Below are positions 1 through 8,018 of a stretch of DNA of 57,363 bases, piece after piece; position 1 is the first letter of the stretch, and each line of letters begins with the position of its first letter. Both the position numbers and the translations under genes were made by a program. Below the pieces are notes generated by a model, which was given only the letters and a program-made list of their open reading frames with translations, had not been told where the DNA came from and ran no database searches. The stretch comes from JAAFIP01 sp043778205 (GTDB taxonomy: Bacteria > Pseudomonadota > Gammaproteobacteria > Burkholderiales > Burkholderiaceae_C), in the NCBI GenBank assembly GCA_043778205.1, contig JAYWGO010000117.1, positions 1-57,363 on the forward strand. Reading direction: 5' to 3'.

Positions 1-37
1 CTCCTGCCTAAAAATCAGGCAGAGCTAGTAAAACACC

Positions 38-95
38 TGGCTCAGTTTTGCATCGGCACAACCTTCATTAGTGGCTCAGTTTTCGGTCGGCGGCA
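38..95. mobile_element. possible IS21-family element end (remnant)
   Basis: Two direct copies of TGGCTCAGTTTT (38-49 and 72-83) are each followed by a similar CATCGGC / CGGTCGGCGGC tail. From memory, repeated TGG(G/C)TCAGTTTT...TCGGCG units occur at the tips of some IS21-family elements. No transposase gene is inside the window, so either the element lies to the left or only a remnant is present. Identification rests on motif resemblance only. Confidence 0.35.
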
Positions 96-124
96 ACAAA
101 GCTAAGCAACTGTGCAGCAAGTAG

Positions 125-153
125 GGTGGGTCTGCGGTGGTGCAAGACCCACC
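125..153. repeat. short inverted repeat (hairpin)
   Basis: GGTGGGTC at 125-132 is the exact reverse complement of GACCCACC at 146-153, with a 13-nt loop. No T-run follows on either strand, so it is not a clear terminator. It lies in the gene-free stretch 1-345, which otherwise holds only the possible IS end, a small CTGCCT/AGGCAG hairpin at 4-22 and the large inverted repeat at 207-304. Confidence 0.5.
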
Positions 154-206
154 GTACTAAAGGGATGGTGTCTGCACCAAAGGTGAAACACCCACCAAAT
201 TGGCAA

Positions 207-304
207 GATCAGGCCGGCGGTGCTACTTCAGCGTAGCGGCATAAAGGAGGAGGCCAAAGGCCGGGGGACAGCCGCGAAGCTGAAGTAGCACCGCCGGCCT
301 GATC
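207..304. repeat. large perfect inverted repeat, 26-bp arms
   Basis: Positions 207-232 are an exact reverse complement of 279-304 (26 of 26 bases). After a 3-base internal loop the stem resumes with GCGGC (236-240) against GCCGC (271-275). The hairpin would form in the 3' untranslated part of the lysA transcript (lysA stops at 346 on the minus strand). No U-tract follows it in that direction, so it is a poor classic terminator. It may be a REP/MITE-like element or an mRNA-stabilising hairpin. Confidence 0.75.
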
Positions 305-345
305 CCGTACAGAGGCAGACAAACGCAGACCACACAAAAGCCAAG

Positions 346-1608
346 CTACACCGCTTCCAGTTCCAGCAATTGCGCCATGGTTTGCTTGCGCCGCACCAAT
401 CGGGCCTGGCCATCTTGCACCAGCACCTCGGGCACCAAGGGCCGTGAATTGTAGTTAGATGACATCGACGCGCCGTAGGCTCCGGTGTCATGAAACACCA
501 CCAGGTCGCCCACTTTGGCTGCGGGCAATGGCCGCGTGAGCACGACACCGCCCTCGCCTTGGGTAAATACATCGCCCGATTCGCACAGCGGCCCGGCCAC
601 TACGGTGCCTTGCAGTGGGCCAGGTGCATCGGTACCGCCTGCGCTCATCACACTGATGCCGTGGTAGCTGCCATACATAGATGGGCGCATCAGGTCGCTA
701 AAGCCCGCATCCACCATGACAAAATGGTTGCGCCCCATCTGCTTGGTGGCGCGCACCTCGCTGACCAGCACGCCCGATTCCGCTACCAGATAGCGGCCCG
801 GTTCCAGCTCTAAAGTAACGGGGTTGCCCGCCAACTTGGCAATGTGCTGGCGCGCTGCGTCCCACATGGCAAAGTAGCTGGCCGTGTCTATGCTGGGCTC
901 GCCTGCTTGGTAGGGCACGGACAGGCCGCCACCGGCAGACACGGCGTGCATGGGCATGCCATGTGCCAACGCGGTGGTTACCAGTTCGACCATCGCACCA
1001 CATACTTGCTGCAAGTGCGCATAGTCCACACCCGAGCCGATGTGCATGTGCAAGCCCAGCAAATTAAGTTGGTTGCTGCTCACTTTAGCGCAGGCCAGTG
1101 GCAGGTCAGTGTGCCAGATACCGTGCTTGCTGTGCTCGCCGCCAGTGTTGGTTTTGTTGCTGTGGCCGTGGCCAAAGCCGGGGTTGATGCGCAGCCACAC
1201 CGGGTGGCCGGGTTGGATGGCACCAATTTGGTCTAGCATGTCGGCAGAGCCGCAGTTGATGGGGATGCCCAGGTCTACCAAGCGGGCCAGCGTGGCGCGG
1301 TCTAGCAGGTCGGCGGTGAAGACAATTTCATAGTGGCCGCTGTTTGCGCCACCGCACAGGCCGGGCGTGTAGCCTGCGGCAAGCGCGCGCTCTACCTCGC
1401 CCATGGAGACAGCGTCTACCACCACGCCCAGGCTGCGCATTAAGCGCAAGATGTGCGTATTAGAGTTGGCTTTTTGGGCAAACCGCACCACGTCAAACTG
1501 GCCCAAAGCCTGCACTTGGGCGGTAATGGTGGCTGCGTCGTACACCCACACGGGGGTTCCGTGCTGCTGGGCAATCTGGGCTAGTGTGGCGTTAGTAAAT
1601 GGATTCAT
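346..1608 (-). CDS. lysA: diaminopimelate decarboxylase-type PLP enzyme
   Basis: Fold-type III PLP-dependent decarboxylase of about 420 residues, the usual size for LysA, which converts meso-diaminopimelate to lysine in the cytoplasm. The PLP lysine is K46 in FAQKANSN. HIGSG (190-194), EPGR (269-272) and the catalytic CESGD (342-346) are all present. I chose the ATG at 1608 because it starts MNPF just before the conserved N-terminal strand; an upstream in-frame ATG at 1644 would add 12 residues that reach into the regulatory dyad region. It is divergent from a LysR gene at 1692, the classic lysR-lysA arrangement. A related amino-acid decarboxylase specificity (for example ornithine/arginine) is less likely but not excluded. 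Confidence 0.88.
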   Translation of the reverse strand: MNPFTNATLAQIAQQHGTPVWVYDAATITAQVQALGQFDVVRFAQKANSNTHILRLMRSLGVVVDAVSMGEVERALAAGYTPGLCGGANSGHYEIVFTADLLDRATLARLVDLGIPINCGSADMLDQIGAIQPGHPVWLRINPGFGHGHSNKTNTGGEHSKHGIWHTDLPLACAKVSSNQLNLLGLHMHIGSGVDYAHLQQVCGAMVELVTTALAHGMPMHAVSAGGGLSVPYQAGEPSIDTASYFAMWDAARQHIAKLAGNPVTLELEPGRYLVAESGVLVSEVRATKQMGRNHFVMVDAGFSDLMRPSMYGSYHGISVMSAGGTDAPGPLQGTVVAGPLCESGDVFTQGEGGVVLTRPLPAAKVGDLVVFHDTGAYGASMSSNYNSRPLVPEVLVQDGQARLVRRKQTMAQLLELEAV

Positions 1609-1660
1609 AGAACGTATCATGCCGCTTGCAGTAGATTCAATCAATGTAATTTTTATTTGC

Positions 1661-1685
1661 TAACTATCCATTTTTGATATAGTTA
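1661..1685. promoter_or_regulatory. dyad in the lysA-lysR intergenic region, probable LysR operator
   Basis: TAACTAT (1661-1667) and ATAGTTA (1679-1685) form a perfect 7-bp dyad with an 11-bp spacer, in the 83 bp between the divergent lysA and lysR starts. LysR-type regulators bind interrupted dyads with T-N11-A spacing in such positions. The position next to the lysR start suggests autoregulation together with activation of lysA; that is inference. Confidence 0.55.
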
Positions 1686-1691
1686 CTGCGT

Positions 1692-2618
1692 ATGCCTTCA
1701 CCTAACGCCGCCCTCCCCGCCCTTACCCACAGGCAACTGGCCATGTTCAGGGCCATCATGCTGCATGGCAATTTAAGCCGCGCAGCCGAGGTAGCCGCGT
1801 CGTCCCAACCCACGCTAAGCCGTGAACTGGCGCGGCTGGAGCAAGTGCTGGGCTTTAGCCTGTTTGACCGCATCAAGGGCCGGCTGCGCCCCACTGCGCG
1901 GGCTATGGCGCTGATGCAAGAGGTAGAACGCTCGTTTGTGGGCATAGACCACATAGCGGCCACCGCGCTGGCGCTGCGCACCCAAACCACGGGGCACCTG
2001 CGCCTGGCCTGCCTGCCTGCGCTGGCGCAGGCCTTTGTGCCGCACGCGCTGGCGCTGTTTGCCGCCCAATTTCCTGAGGCCAGCGTCAGCATCACACCGC
2101 TGGAGTCGCCTTGGCTGGAGCTGGCTATGGGCCAGCAGCGCTACGACCTGGGCTTGTCAGAGACCACGCAGGCGCCCACGGGCGTGGCGCTGCAATCTGT
2201 TTTAAGCCTGAACGAGGTGGCTGTGCTGCCGCAAGGCCACCGCTTGGTGCGCAAAAAGGTGTTGCAGCCGCAAGATTTTACCGGCCAACGCTTTATCAGC
2301 CTGGCCCCAGACGACCCCTACCGCCAGCTGATTGACCAAATGTTCAGCCAAGCCGGCGTGCAGCGCCAGCTTGGCTTTGAGACCGCCAGTGCGGTGGCCG
2401 TGTGCGCCATGGTACGGCGCGGCTTAGGGGTGGCCATAGTAAACCCATTAACCGCGCTAGAGCTTGCCAGCACGGGCCTGGTGGTCAGGCCGCTGTCGGT
2501 GGCGATTGCGTTCAACATGAGCCTGCTACTGCCGCAGGTGGCATCTGAGCACCCGCTGCGCGCAGCCTTGGTGCATGCAGTGCTGCAGGCAGGACAGCAA
2601 TTGTCGCAGCCCGGCTAG
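1692..2618 (+). CDS. lysR: LysR-family transcriptional regulator, probable regulator of lysA
   Basis: 308 residues, normal for the family. The N-terminal winged helix-turn-helix occupies about residues 8-68 (LSRAAEVAASSQPTLSRELA is the recognition region). The rest is a two-lobed periplasmic-binding-like effector domain. It is divergent from lysA with a dyad between them, which points to control of lysA and of itself. The expected coinducer by analogy with Escherichia coli LysR is diaminopimelate, but the sequence alone does not show this. Confidence 0.85.
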   Translation: MPSPNAALPALTHRQLAMFRAIMLHGNLSRAAEVAASSQPTLSRELARLEQVLGFSLFDRIKGRLRPTARAMALMQEVERSFVGIDHIAATALALRTQTTGHLRLACLPALAQAFVPHALALFAAQFPEASVSITPLESPWLELAMGQQRYDLGLSETTQAPTGVALQSVLSLNEVAVLPQGHRLVRKKVLQPQDFTGQRFISLAPDDPYRQLIDQMFSQAGVQRQLGFETASAVAVCAMVRRGLGVAIVNPLTALELASTGLVVRPLSVAIAFNMSLLLPQVASEHPLRAALVHAVLQAGQQLSQPG

Positions 2619-2718
2619 CGCCTGTTGTTTGCTGCACCGGGGCCTTGGTGAGGCAATTCGTTTTTGCTGTTGACTATTTGGTGCTGTTTAAAATAACAAT
2701 CGCTTAAACTGCCTTGCA

Positions 2719-3480
2719 ATGACGGACACCACACACCACACCGCACCCAGCACCCCCCGCTACGACCGCCTGGATGCCCTGCGCGGCATAGCCATGGTGT
2801 GGATGACGCTGTTCCACTTTAGCTTTGACCTGAACCAGTACCGCTGGATTACGCAAAACTTTTACCGCGACCCGTTTTGGACCTGGCAGCGGGTGTGCAT
2901 TGTGACGCTGTTTGTGCTGTGCGCAGGCGCGGGCCAAGCCATTGCGGTGCACCAAGGGCAAACATGGCAGCGCTTTTGGCGGCGCTGGGTGCAAGTTGCG
3001 CTGTGCGCGCTGCTGGTTACCGCCGGTTCGTATGTGATGTTTCCCGGCAGCTTTATTTACTTTGGCATCCTGCATTGCCTGGCCTTGCTGATGCTGATCG
3101 CCCGCCTTACAGCCCATTGGCAGCGTTGGCTGTGGCCCGCAGGCGCTGCAGTGTTTGCACTTGCTTTTATAGCAGAGCCGGTCATAACCCATTGGCCTGT
3201 GCTGGAATTTTTAAACACCAAGCCGCTGAACTGGCTGGGTTTAATTTCTGACAAGCCGCGCACAGAAGACTACGCCCCGCTGGTGCCGTGGCTGGGGGTG
3301 ATGTGGTGGGCTATGGCTCTAGCGCAGTGGCTGCTGCGCCAGCATGCCGGTATGTTCACGGCAGCAATTCCCCAAGCTGCACGCCCGCTGGCTTGGCTGG
3401 GCGGCGTGAGTTTAATTTACTACATGGTGCACCAACCGGTGATGATCGGCCTGTTTGAAGTGGTACAGCGGTTTCGGTAG
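2719..3480 (+). CDS. DUF1624 / heparan-alpha-glucosaminide N-acetyltransferase-like membrane protein
   Basis: 253-residue integral membrane protein with about seven hydrophobic segments. It begins RYDRLDALRGIAMVWMTLFHF, the signature start of the DUF1624 (HGSNAT catalytic-like) family, related to acyltransferase-3 proteins. The conserved Asp/Arg of RLDALRG and the following MTLFHF are intact. These proteins are thought to move acyl groups across the inner membrane onto a sugar or peptidoglycan component, but the bacterial substrate is generally unknown. It stands alone, downstream of lysR and convergent with the kinase gene at 3581. Confidence 0.75.
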   Translation: MTDTTHHTAPSTPRYDRLDALRGIAMVWMTLFHFSFDLNQYRWITQNFYRDPFWTWQRVCIVTLFVLCAGAGQAIAVHQGQTWQRFWRRWVQVALCALLVTAGSYVMFPGSFIYFGILHCLALLMLIARLTAHWQRWLWPAGAAVFALAFIAEPVITHWPVLEFLNTKPLNWLGLISDKPRTEDYAPLVPWLGVMWWAMALAQWLLRQHAGMFTAAIPQAARPLAWLGGVSLIYYMVHQPVMIGLFEVVQRFR

Positions 3481-3520
3481 CCGGGGTTGGTCTGTACCAC
3501 CTAAAAGCAAGGGTTTCAAT

Positions 3521-3577
3521 AACCAAATAGCCCTATCACCCAAGGAAACGCTGCACAAGCAGCTATTAAAATAATAG
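3521..3577 (+). repeat. interspersed palindromic repeat, copy A
   Basis: Contains the family core CCCAAGGAAACGCTGCA, then AGCAGCTATTAAAATAATAG. It lies between the convergent 3' ends of the DUF1624 gene and the kinase gene. Eight copies are seen in the window (see findings). Confidence 0.8.
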
Positions 3578-3580
3578 TAA

Positions 3581-5332
3581 CTACTTAGGCAAAAATAACA
3601 ACCAATAAACCAACATCAAGTTAAACAGCACACTGATAGCGCAGACAATTTTCCACAGCGCTGCGGGGTCACGCCGCAGCAACGGGGTTGCAGGTGGCGC
3701 GCTGATGGGGCGCACGGCACCGCGTTCTAAGGCCAAGGCAAACTCTTCTGCTGTTTCAAAACGCTGCTTGCTGTCGCGTGCCACGGCTTTGAGCACAATA
3801 TGGTCTAGCCAAATCGGCACCTCTGGGCTCAAGCGGCTGGGGGCTACAGGGTCGCGGAAATACCTGCCAGTTTGGTAAGGCAGCACCTCGCCGTAAGGCA
3901 GCTTGCCTGTGAGCATTTGGTACAACGTTACGCCCAGCGCGTACAAATCGCTCTGGGCGTTGGCGCTTTGCCCAGCGCCATCGCTGTTTCCATGGCCACC
4001 GCCATGCAGGCTGTAGCCAAACTGCTCAGGGTTAATGTAGCTGGGCGTGCCCGCATGCAGCAGCCGTGTGGCTTCGGGCTCTCGGCCACTTAAGGCCACG
4101 CCCAGGTCAAGCACACGCAGCACACCGTCCGCGCCGATGTGCAGGTTAGCGGGCTTAATATCGCGGTGAATCACGCCTTGGCGGTGCAGGCGGCCCAAGG
4201 CTTTAAGGGTATGGCTGGCCGCGCTGATAGCCTGCTGCAGCCCCAGCTTGGTGCGCGCGCTCAACATTTGCTGCAAGGTTTCGCCACTGTGCCAGTCATA
4301 GAGCAAATAAAAACTACTGGCACTGCCTGTGGGCGGCTGGTCGTGCAGCTTGACCAAATGGTCGGCAGCGCGGCCGGTTTGCATGCGCTTGGCCAGCCAG
4401 GCCTCATGGGCCAGCATGGCGCGCTCCTGTACATCGTGCTCGCGTGCGGGGTGCAGGGCTTTGAGTGCGTACAGCTTTTTGCTGGCAGGGTCGCGCACTT
4501 GGTAAAGCAAGTTAATACCGCTGTCGGCCACAATGGCGGTGACCAGCATGCCGTCCACCATGTCGCCTACTTTGTGTTTGGGTGCCACCGGCAGTGCCAG
4601 CGATTGGCGGTTTTCGTCTTGCAGCGTGACTTCGTTGACACCCAGAATGCGCACCACAATCGCGCTGGCGTTGTCACGCGCACCTAAATCAATAGCGGTT
4701 TGTACAAGCTGGTTGCTAATTTCCTGCGCGCTGCCCAGTTCTGCAAAAACTTTTAGCCGCCGCTCGTGCAGCGCGCCATGTACGCCGTCGCTCAGCAGTA
4801 TAAAAATATCATTCACCTGCAAATCACCTTGTGCGTAGTCCACCATCAGGCGCTCGTCTGCGCCCACGGCGCGCAGCAGCTGGTGGCGCAGGTCGGGGTG
4901 GTCTACGACGTGGTCGGTGGTAAGCAAGCTGGTGTGGCCGCCCCGCAGCAGGTAAGCGCGGGTGTCGCCCACGTGGGCCAGCGTGTAGCCTTGGCCGCGC
5001 ATCACAATGGCCGTGAGCGTGGTAAGGCCGTAGTCTTGTGTGCGCCGTCGGTTAATGCCCACCAACCAGCTGTTGTGCGCGCTGAGCACGCGGTCTAGTG
5101 CTACGGTGGTGTCCCATGTGTCGGGGGTGCCGTAGTAGTCGCGCACCAAGCTCATTACGGTGGTTTGTGCAGCTTCCTTGCCCTTGCCACCGCTGCTTAC
5201 GCCGTCGGCAATAGCGCAAATAGCACCATAGCTTTCCTGCCCCGCTTCTGGCAGCATGGCGGCGCAAAAATCTTCGTTAATTTCTTTTTTACCCAGCTGG
5301 GAGCTGTAACCGATATCGAGTTCAAAGGACAT
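3581..5332 (-). CDS. bifunctional PP2C-type phosphatase / Ser-Thr protein kinase, membrane-anchored
   Basis: 583 residues with two signalling domains. Residues 1-230 are a PPM/PP2C phosphatase with its metal-binding motifs intact: ADGVSSGG (42-49), HVGDTRAY (120-127), SDG (181-183) and ARDN (218-221). Residues 265-545 are a Hanks-type kinase with ATP-site K291, HRDIKPAN (389-396) and DLG (409-411, a DFG variant). A single C-terminal membrane segment (about 560-580) would tether it to the inner membrane, with both domains cytoplasmic. It is divergent from nrtA, so it probably takes part in control of nitrate uptake or assimilation. Substrates are unknown. Having opposing activities in one chain suggests a switchable modifier. 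Confidence 0.88.
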   Translation of the reverse strand: MSFELDIGYSSQLGKKEINEDFCAAMLPEAGQESYGAICAIADGVSSGGKGKEAAQTTVMSLVRDYYGTPDTWDTTVALDRVLSAHNSWLVGINRRRTQDYGLTTLTAIVMRGQGYTLAHVGDTRAYLLRGGHTSLLTTDHVVDHPDLRHQLLRAVGADERLMVDYAQGDLQVNDIFILLSDGVHGALHERRLKVFAELGSAQEISNQLVQTAIDLGARDNASAIVVRILGVNEVTLQDENRQSLALPVAPKHKVGDMVDGMLVTAIVADSGINLLYQVRDPASKKLYALKALHPAREHDVQERAMLAHEAWLAKRMQTGRAADHLVKLHDQPPTGSASSFYLLYDWHSGETLQQMLSARTKLGLQQAISAASHTLKALGRLHRQGVIHRDIKPANLHIGADGVLRVLDLGVALSGREPEATRLLHAGTPSYINPEQFGYSLHGGGHGNSDGAGQSANAQSDLYALGVTLYQMLTGKLPYGEVLPYQTGRYFRDPVAPSRLSPEVPIWLDHIVLKAVARDSKQRFETAEEFALALERGAVRPISAPPATPLLRRDPAALWKIVCAISVLFNLMLVYWLLFLPK

Positions 5333-5353
5333 GCACCAGTTTACGCAATTTAT

Positions 5354-5369
5354 GCGCCCAAATTGGTGC
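5354..5369. promoter_or_regulatory. weak NtrC-like half-dyad
   Basis: GCGCC-CAAATT-GGTGC resembles the NtrC site GCACY-N5-RGTGC, but has one arm mismatch and one extra spacer base. It lies about 150 bp upstream of the predicted sigma-54 start, a plausible enhancer distance. Weak call. Confidence 0.2.
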
Positions 5370-5380
5370 TTTCACCGTCA

Positions 5381-5434
5381 CTATGCAATTAATAGCTGCT
5401 CATGCAGCATTTCCTTGGGCCACACGGCTAAAAC
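5381..5434 (-). repeat. interspersed palindromic repeat, copy B
   Basis: Minus-strand copy. Read on that strand it has GGCCCAAGGAAATGCTGCAT followed by GAGCAGCTATTAATTGCATAG. It lies in the divergent region between the kinase gene and nrtA, upstream of the predicted sigma-54 promoter. Confidence 0.8.
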
Positions 5435-5494
5435 ATTCCATATATTCATATGGTTGCCGCTGCGCATAAACACTTCTGAAAGCAAAAAATAAGT

Positions 5495-5510
5495 TGGCAC
5501 GCATTTCGCT
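5495..5510 (+). promoter_or_regulatory. probable sigma-54 promoter of nrtABC
   Basis: TTGGCACGCATTTCGCT matches the consensus TGGCAC-N5-TTGCW with one mismatch. The invariant GG (5496-5497) and GC (5508-5509) are separated by exactly 10 bases. It predicts transcription starting near 5521, just before the structured leader. Sigma-54 with NtrC control is common for nitrate assimilation genes, so the context agrees. Confidence 0.6.
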
Positions 5511-5550
5511 TGTGTCTAAGCAAGGTCATTGACGATCCACCTGTTTCTAA

Positions 5551-5603
5551 GCTTGCGCAAAGGCGCGCACGCACAAGAAGCAACCCCAGAACGAAGGCGT
5601 TCT
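5551..5603 (+). promoter_or_regulatory. tandem hexaloop hairpins, ANTAR (NasT/NasR-type) antiterminator target
   Basis: Hairpin 1 has stem TGCGC (5554-5558) / GCGCA (5565-5569) closing the six-base loop AAAGGC. That loop has A at position 1 and G at position 4, as described for ANTAR RNA targets. Hairpin 2 has stem AGAAC (5588-5592) / GTTCT (5599-5603) with loop GAAGGC, keeping G at position 4 but not A at position 1. The 3' arm of hairpin 2 is part of the terminator stem at 5596-5657, so the two structures exclude each other. This is the architecture of nitrate-responsive transcription antitermination. No ANTAR protein is encoded in this window. Confidence 0.62.
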
Positions 5604-5669
5604 CGGCGCAAGCATACACACCCTATCAGGGTAAGTTTGGTTGCCGCAGAGAGCGCCTTTTTTGTTTTT
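5596..5669 (+). terminator. intrinsic terminator (attenuator) in the nrtA leader
   Basis: GGCGTTCTC-GGCG region 5596-5608 pairs with 5645-5657 (12 pairs with one G-U and one internal mismatch) and is followed by TTTTTTGTTTTT (5658-5669). The long loop carries a small hairpin ACCCT-ATC-AGGGT (5620-5632). It ends 26 nt before the nrtA start, so it must be bypassed for expression. The 5' arm overlaps hexaloop hairpin 2. Confidence 0.68.
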
Positions 5670-5695
5670 GTCTTTTAAATTGATGGAGAAACCCC

Positions 5696-6940
5696 ATGAA
5701 CGATTCCTTGAAAGCCAAGTTCAGCCGCCGCCGCATGCTGCAAACCGGTGCCATAGGCGCAGTTGGCCTGTCCCCCGCCCTGCGCAGCATGGTGTACGCC
5801 CAAGGCTCAGACGCGCCCGAGAAGAAAGAAGTCAAGATTGGTTTTATACCGCTGACTGACTGCGCCAGCATCGTGATGGCCTCGGTACTGGGCATTGACC
5901 AAAAATACGGGGTGAAAATTATCCCCAGCAAAGAAGCCTCATGGGCCAGCGTGCGCGACAAGCTGCTCAGTGGCGAAAACGACATGACCCACCTGCTGTA
6001 CGGCATGGCCTACGGCACACAAATGGGCATTGGCGGGCCTAAGCGCGATATGAACGTGCTGATGACACTTAACCACAACGGCCAAGCCATCACGTTGTCC
6101 AAAAAACTGGCCGAGAAAGGCGCGGTAGATCTGCCAGGCTTGGCCAAGCTGATGCAAAGCGACAAGCGGGAGTACACCTTTGCGCAAACCTTCCCCACCG
6201 GGACCCACGCCATGTGGCTGTACTACTGGCTAGCGTCCGGCGGAATTGACCCGTTCAAAGACACCAAGGTAATTACTGTTCCGCCACCGCAAATGGTGGC
6301 CAACATGCGGGTAGGCAACATGGACGGCTACTGCGTAGGCGAACCCTGGAACCACCGCGCAATTGTCGATGGCATTGGCATCACTGCCGAGACCACCCAG
6401 GGCATTTGGAAAGACCACCCTGAGAAAGTGCTGGGCACCACGGCAGAATTTGCCAACAAATACCCCAACACCTGCCGCGCCGTCACAGCCGCCATCATTG
6501 AAGCCGGCAAATGGATTGATGCCAGCTTGGCCAACAAAAACAAAATGGCCGACACGATTGCCGACAAAAGCTACGTTAACACCAGTGTGGACGTGATCAA
6601 CCAGCGCATTTTGGGCCGCTACCAAAACGGCATGGGCAAAACTTGGGACGACCCTAACCACATGAAGTTTTACAGCGACGGCGCAGTAGGCTACCCCTAT
6701 TTGTCCGACGGCATGTGGTTTATGACGCAGCACAAGCGCTGGGGTTTGCTCAAAGACCACCCTGACTATTTGGCGGTAGCCAAGTCGGTTAACCGCACCG
6801 ATATCTACAAGCAAGCCGCTGCTGCAGCCAAGGCCAGCATTCCCAAAAGCGATATGCGTTCGAGCAAGATGATTGACGGCATTACCTGGGACGGCAGCAA
6901 CCCCGCCAAGTACGCTGACGGCTTCAAGATCAAAGCCTAA
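5696..6940 (+). CDS. nrtA: nitrate ABC transporter substrate-binding protein (NrtA/CmpA family)
   Basis: 414 residues. The N-terminus has a twin-arginine-like signal (SRRRMLQTGAIGAVGLSPAL, cleavage near YAQG at about residue 40), so the protein is exported. The mature part is the NrtA/CmpA/NasF solute-binding fold (FIPLTDCASIVMASVLGI, PPPQMVANMRVGNMDGYCVGEPWN). It would capture nitrate, or possibly nitrite or cyanate, in the periplasm. An AG-rich ribosome site (GGAGAA, 5685-5690) precedes the ATG. It is the first gene of nrtABC behind a sigma-54-like promoter and an attenuator, which supports nitrate rather than bicarbonate. Confidence 0.88.
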   Translation: MNDSLKAKFSRRRMLQTGAIGAVGLSPALRSMVYAQGSDAPEKKEVKIGFIPLTDCASIVMASVLGIDQKYGVKIIPSKEASWASVRDKLLSGENDMTHLLYGMAYGTQMGIGGPKRDMNVLMTLNHNGQAITLSKKLAEKGAVDLPGLAKLMQSDKREYTFAQTFPTGTHAMWLYYWLASGGIDPFKDTKVITVPPPQMVANMRVGNMDGYCVGEPWNHRAIVDGIGITAETTQGIWKDHPEKVLGTTAEFANKYPNTCRAVTAAIIEAGKWIDASLANKNKMADTIADKSYVNTSVDVINQRILGRYQNGMGKTWDDPNHMKFYSDGAVGYPYLSDGMWFMTQHKRWGLLKDHPDYLAVAKSVNRTDIYKQAAAAAKASIPKSDMRSSKMIDGITWDGSNPAKYADGFKIKA

Positions 6941-6978
6941 ATTACAGTCGTTCCTTATTTTTTGTTCAGGAGAGCGCC

Positions 6979-7923
6979 ATGGTTGCTGCTGTATTTCATT
7001 CCCCATTTTCTAACTCTGCGCCCACCGTTGCGACCACTGGCCAGCCACCCCATAACGGTGCCGGTGCGGTGCCCAGCGCAGTGCAAGCTTGCGCACCAAG
7101 CCAAGCAGCCATTGAATCGGCTGTTGCAAAGCTGCCGTTCGACTGGCGCGGTCTGTGGCTGCAAGTGGTGCCGCCTATTTTGGGCTTGGCGTTGCTGGTA
7201 GGTATTTGGGCCATGGTGTCAGTCACCAGCAGCAACAACTTTCCTTCGCCCTGGGCGACAGCCCAGCAAGCGGTGCAAGTGTTTAGCGACCCTTTCTACA
7301 GCAAAGGGCCCAACGACCAGGGCATTGGCTGGAATATTTGGAGCTCACTTAAACGCGTAGCGGTAGGCTTTGGCTTGGCCGCACTGGTGGGGATTCCCAT
7401 GGGCTTTGCCATCGGCAGGTTCACATTTTTAAGCCGCATGTTCAACCCATTGATCAGCTTGCTGCGCCCCGTCTCACCACTGGCTTGGTTGCCCATTGGC
7501 TTGCTGGTGTTCAAGGGTGCCCACCCCGCTGCCATTTGGACTATTTTTATCTGCTCTATCTGGCCCATGGTAATTAACACCGCAGTAGGTGTGCAGCGCG
7601 TACCGCAAGACTATATGAACGTCGCCCGGGTTCTCAATCTGTCGGAATGGAAGATCATCACCAAAATTCTGTTCCCTGCTGTGTTGCCCTACATGCTGAC
7701 TGGCGTGCGCTTGGCTGTAGGCACGGCGTGGCTGGTGATAGTGGCTGCAGAGATGCTTACAGGTGGCGTAGGGATTGGTTTTTGGGTGTGGGACGAGTGG
7801 AACAACCTGAACGTCAAAAACATCATCATCGCCATTTTCGTCATCGGCTTGGTGGGTTTGGTCTTGGAATACATGCTTATCAAGCTGGCTTCTGCGTTTA
7901 CTTTTGAGGAAGTAAAAAGCTGA
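6979..7923 (+). CDS. nrtB: nitrate ABC transporter permease
   Basis: 314 residues with about six membrane segments and a BPD_transp_1 domain. The EAA-type loop is seen near VPQDYMNVARVLNLSEWKII. The sequence resembles NrtB/SsuC-type permeases of nitrate, taurine and bicarbonate importers. The N-terminal 45 residues are Ala/Pro-rich and poorly conserved. It follows nrtA by 38 bp with a GGAG ribosome site, so it is cotranscribed, and it supplies the channel for the NrtA-NrtC system. Confidence 0.88.
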   Translation: MVAAVFHSPFSNSAPTVATTGQPPHNGAGAVPSAVQACAPSQAAIESAVAKLPFDWRGLWLQVVPPILGLALLVGIWAMVSVTSSNNFPSPWATAQQAVQVFSDPFYSKGPNDQGIGWNIWSSLKRVAVGFGLAALVGIPMGFAIGRFTFLSRMFNPLISLLRPVSPLAWLPIGLLVFKGAHPAAIWTIFICSIWPMVINTAVGVQRVPQDYMNVARVLNLSEWKIITKILFPAVLPYMLTGVRLAVGTAWLVIVAAEMLTGGVGIGFWVWDEWNNLNVKNIIIAIFVIGLVGLVLEYMLIKLASAFTFEEVKS

Positions 7924-8018
7924 GGTTTTTAATGCGGACTGCCTGACGCAAAGCTTGCGCCCTTCACGTCCAAAATTTTTTATCTCCCCTTAACCCTAGC
8001 CCACCTATTGAGAACCCC

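Noticed and set aside
207..304. integron attC site
   Set aside because: The stem is a perfect palindrome without the mismatched extrahelical bases and GTTRRRY/RYYYAAC boxes of attC, and no integron cassette or integrase is near.
6230..7006. 258-codon open frame antisense to nrtA
   Set aside because: It lies wholly opposite a clear binding-protein gene with conserved motifs. Its translation has no recognisable domain, and long antisense frames are common in GC-rich DNA.
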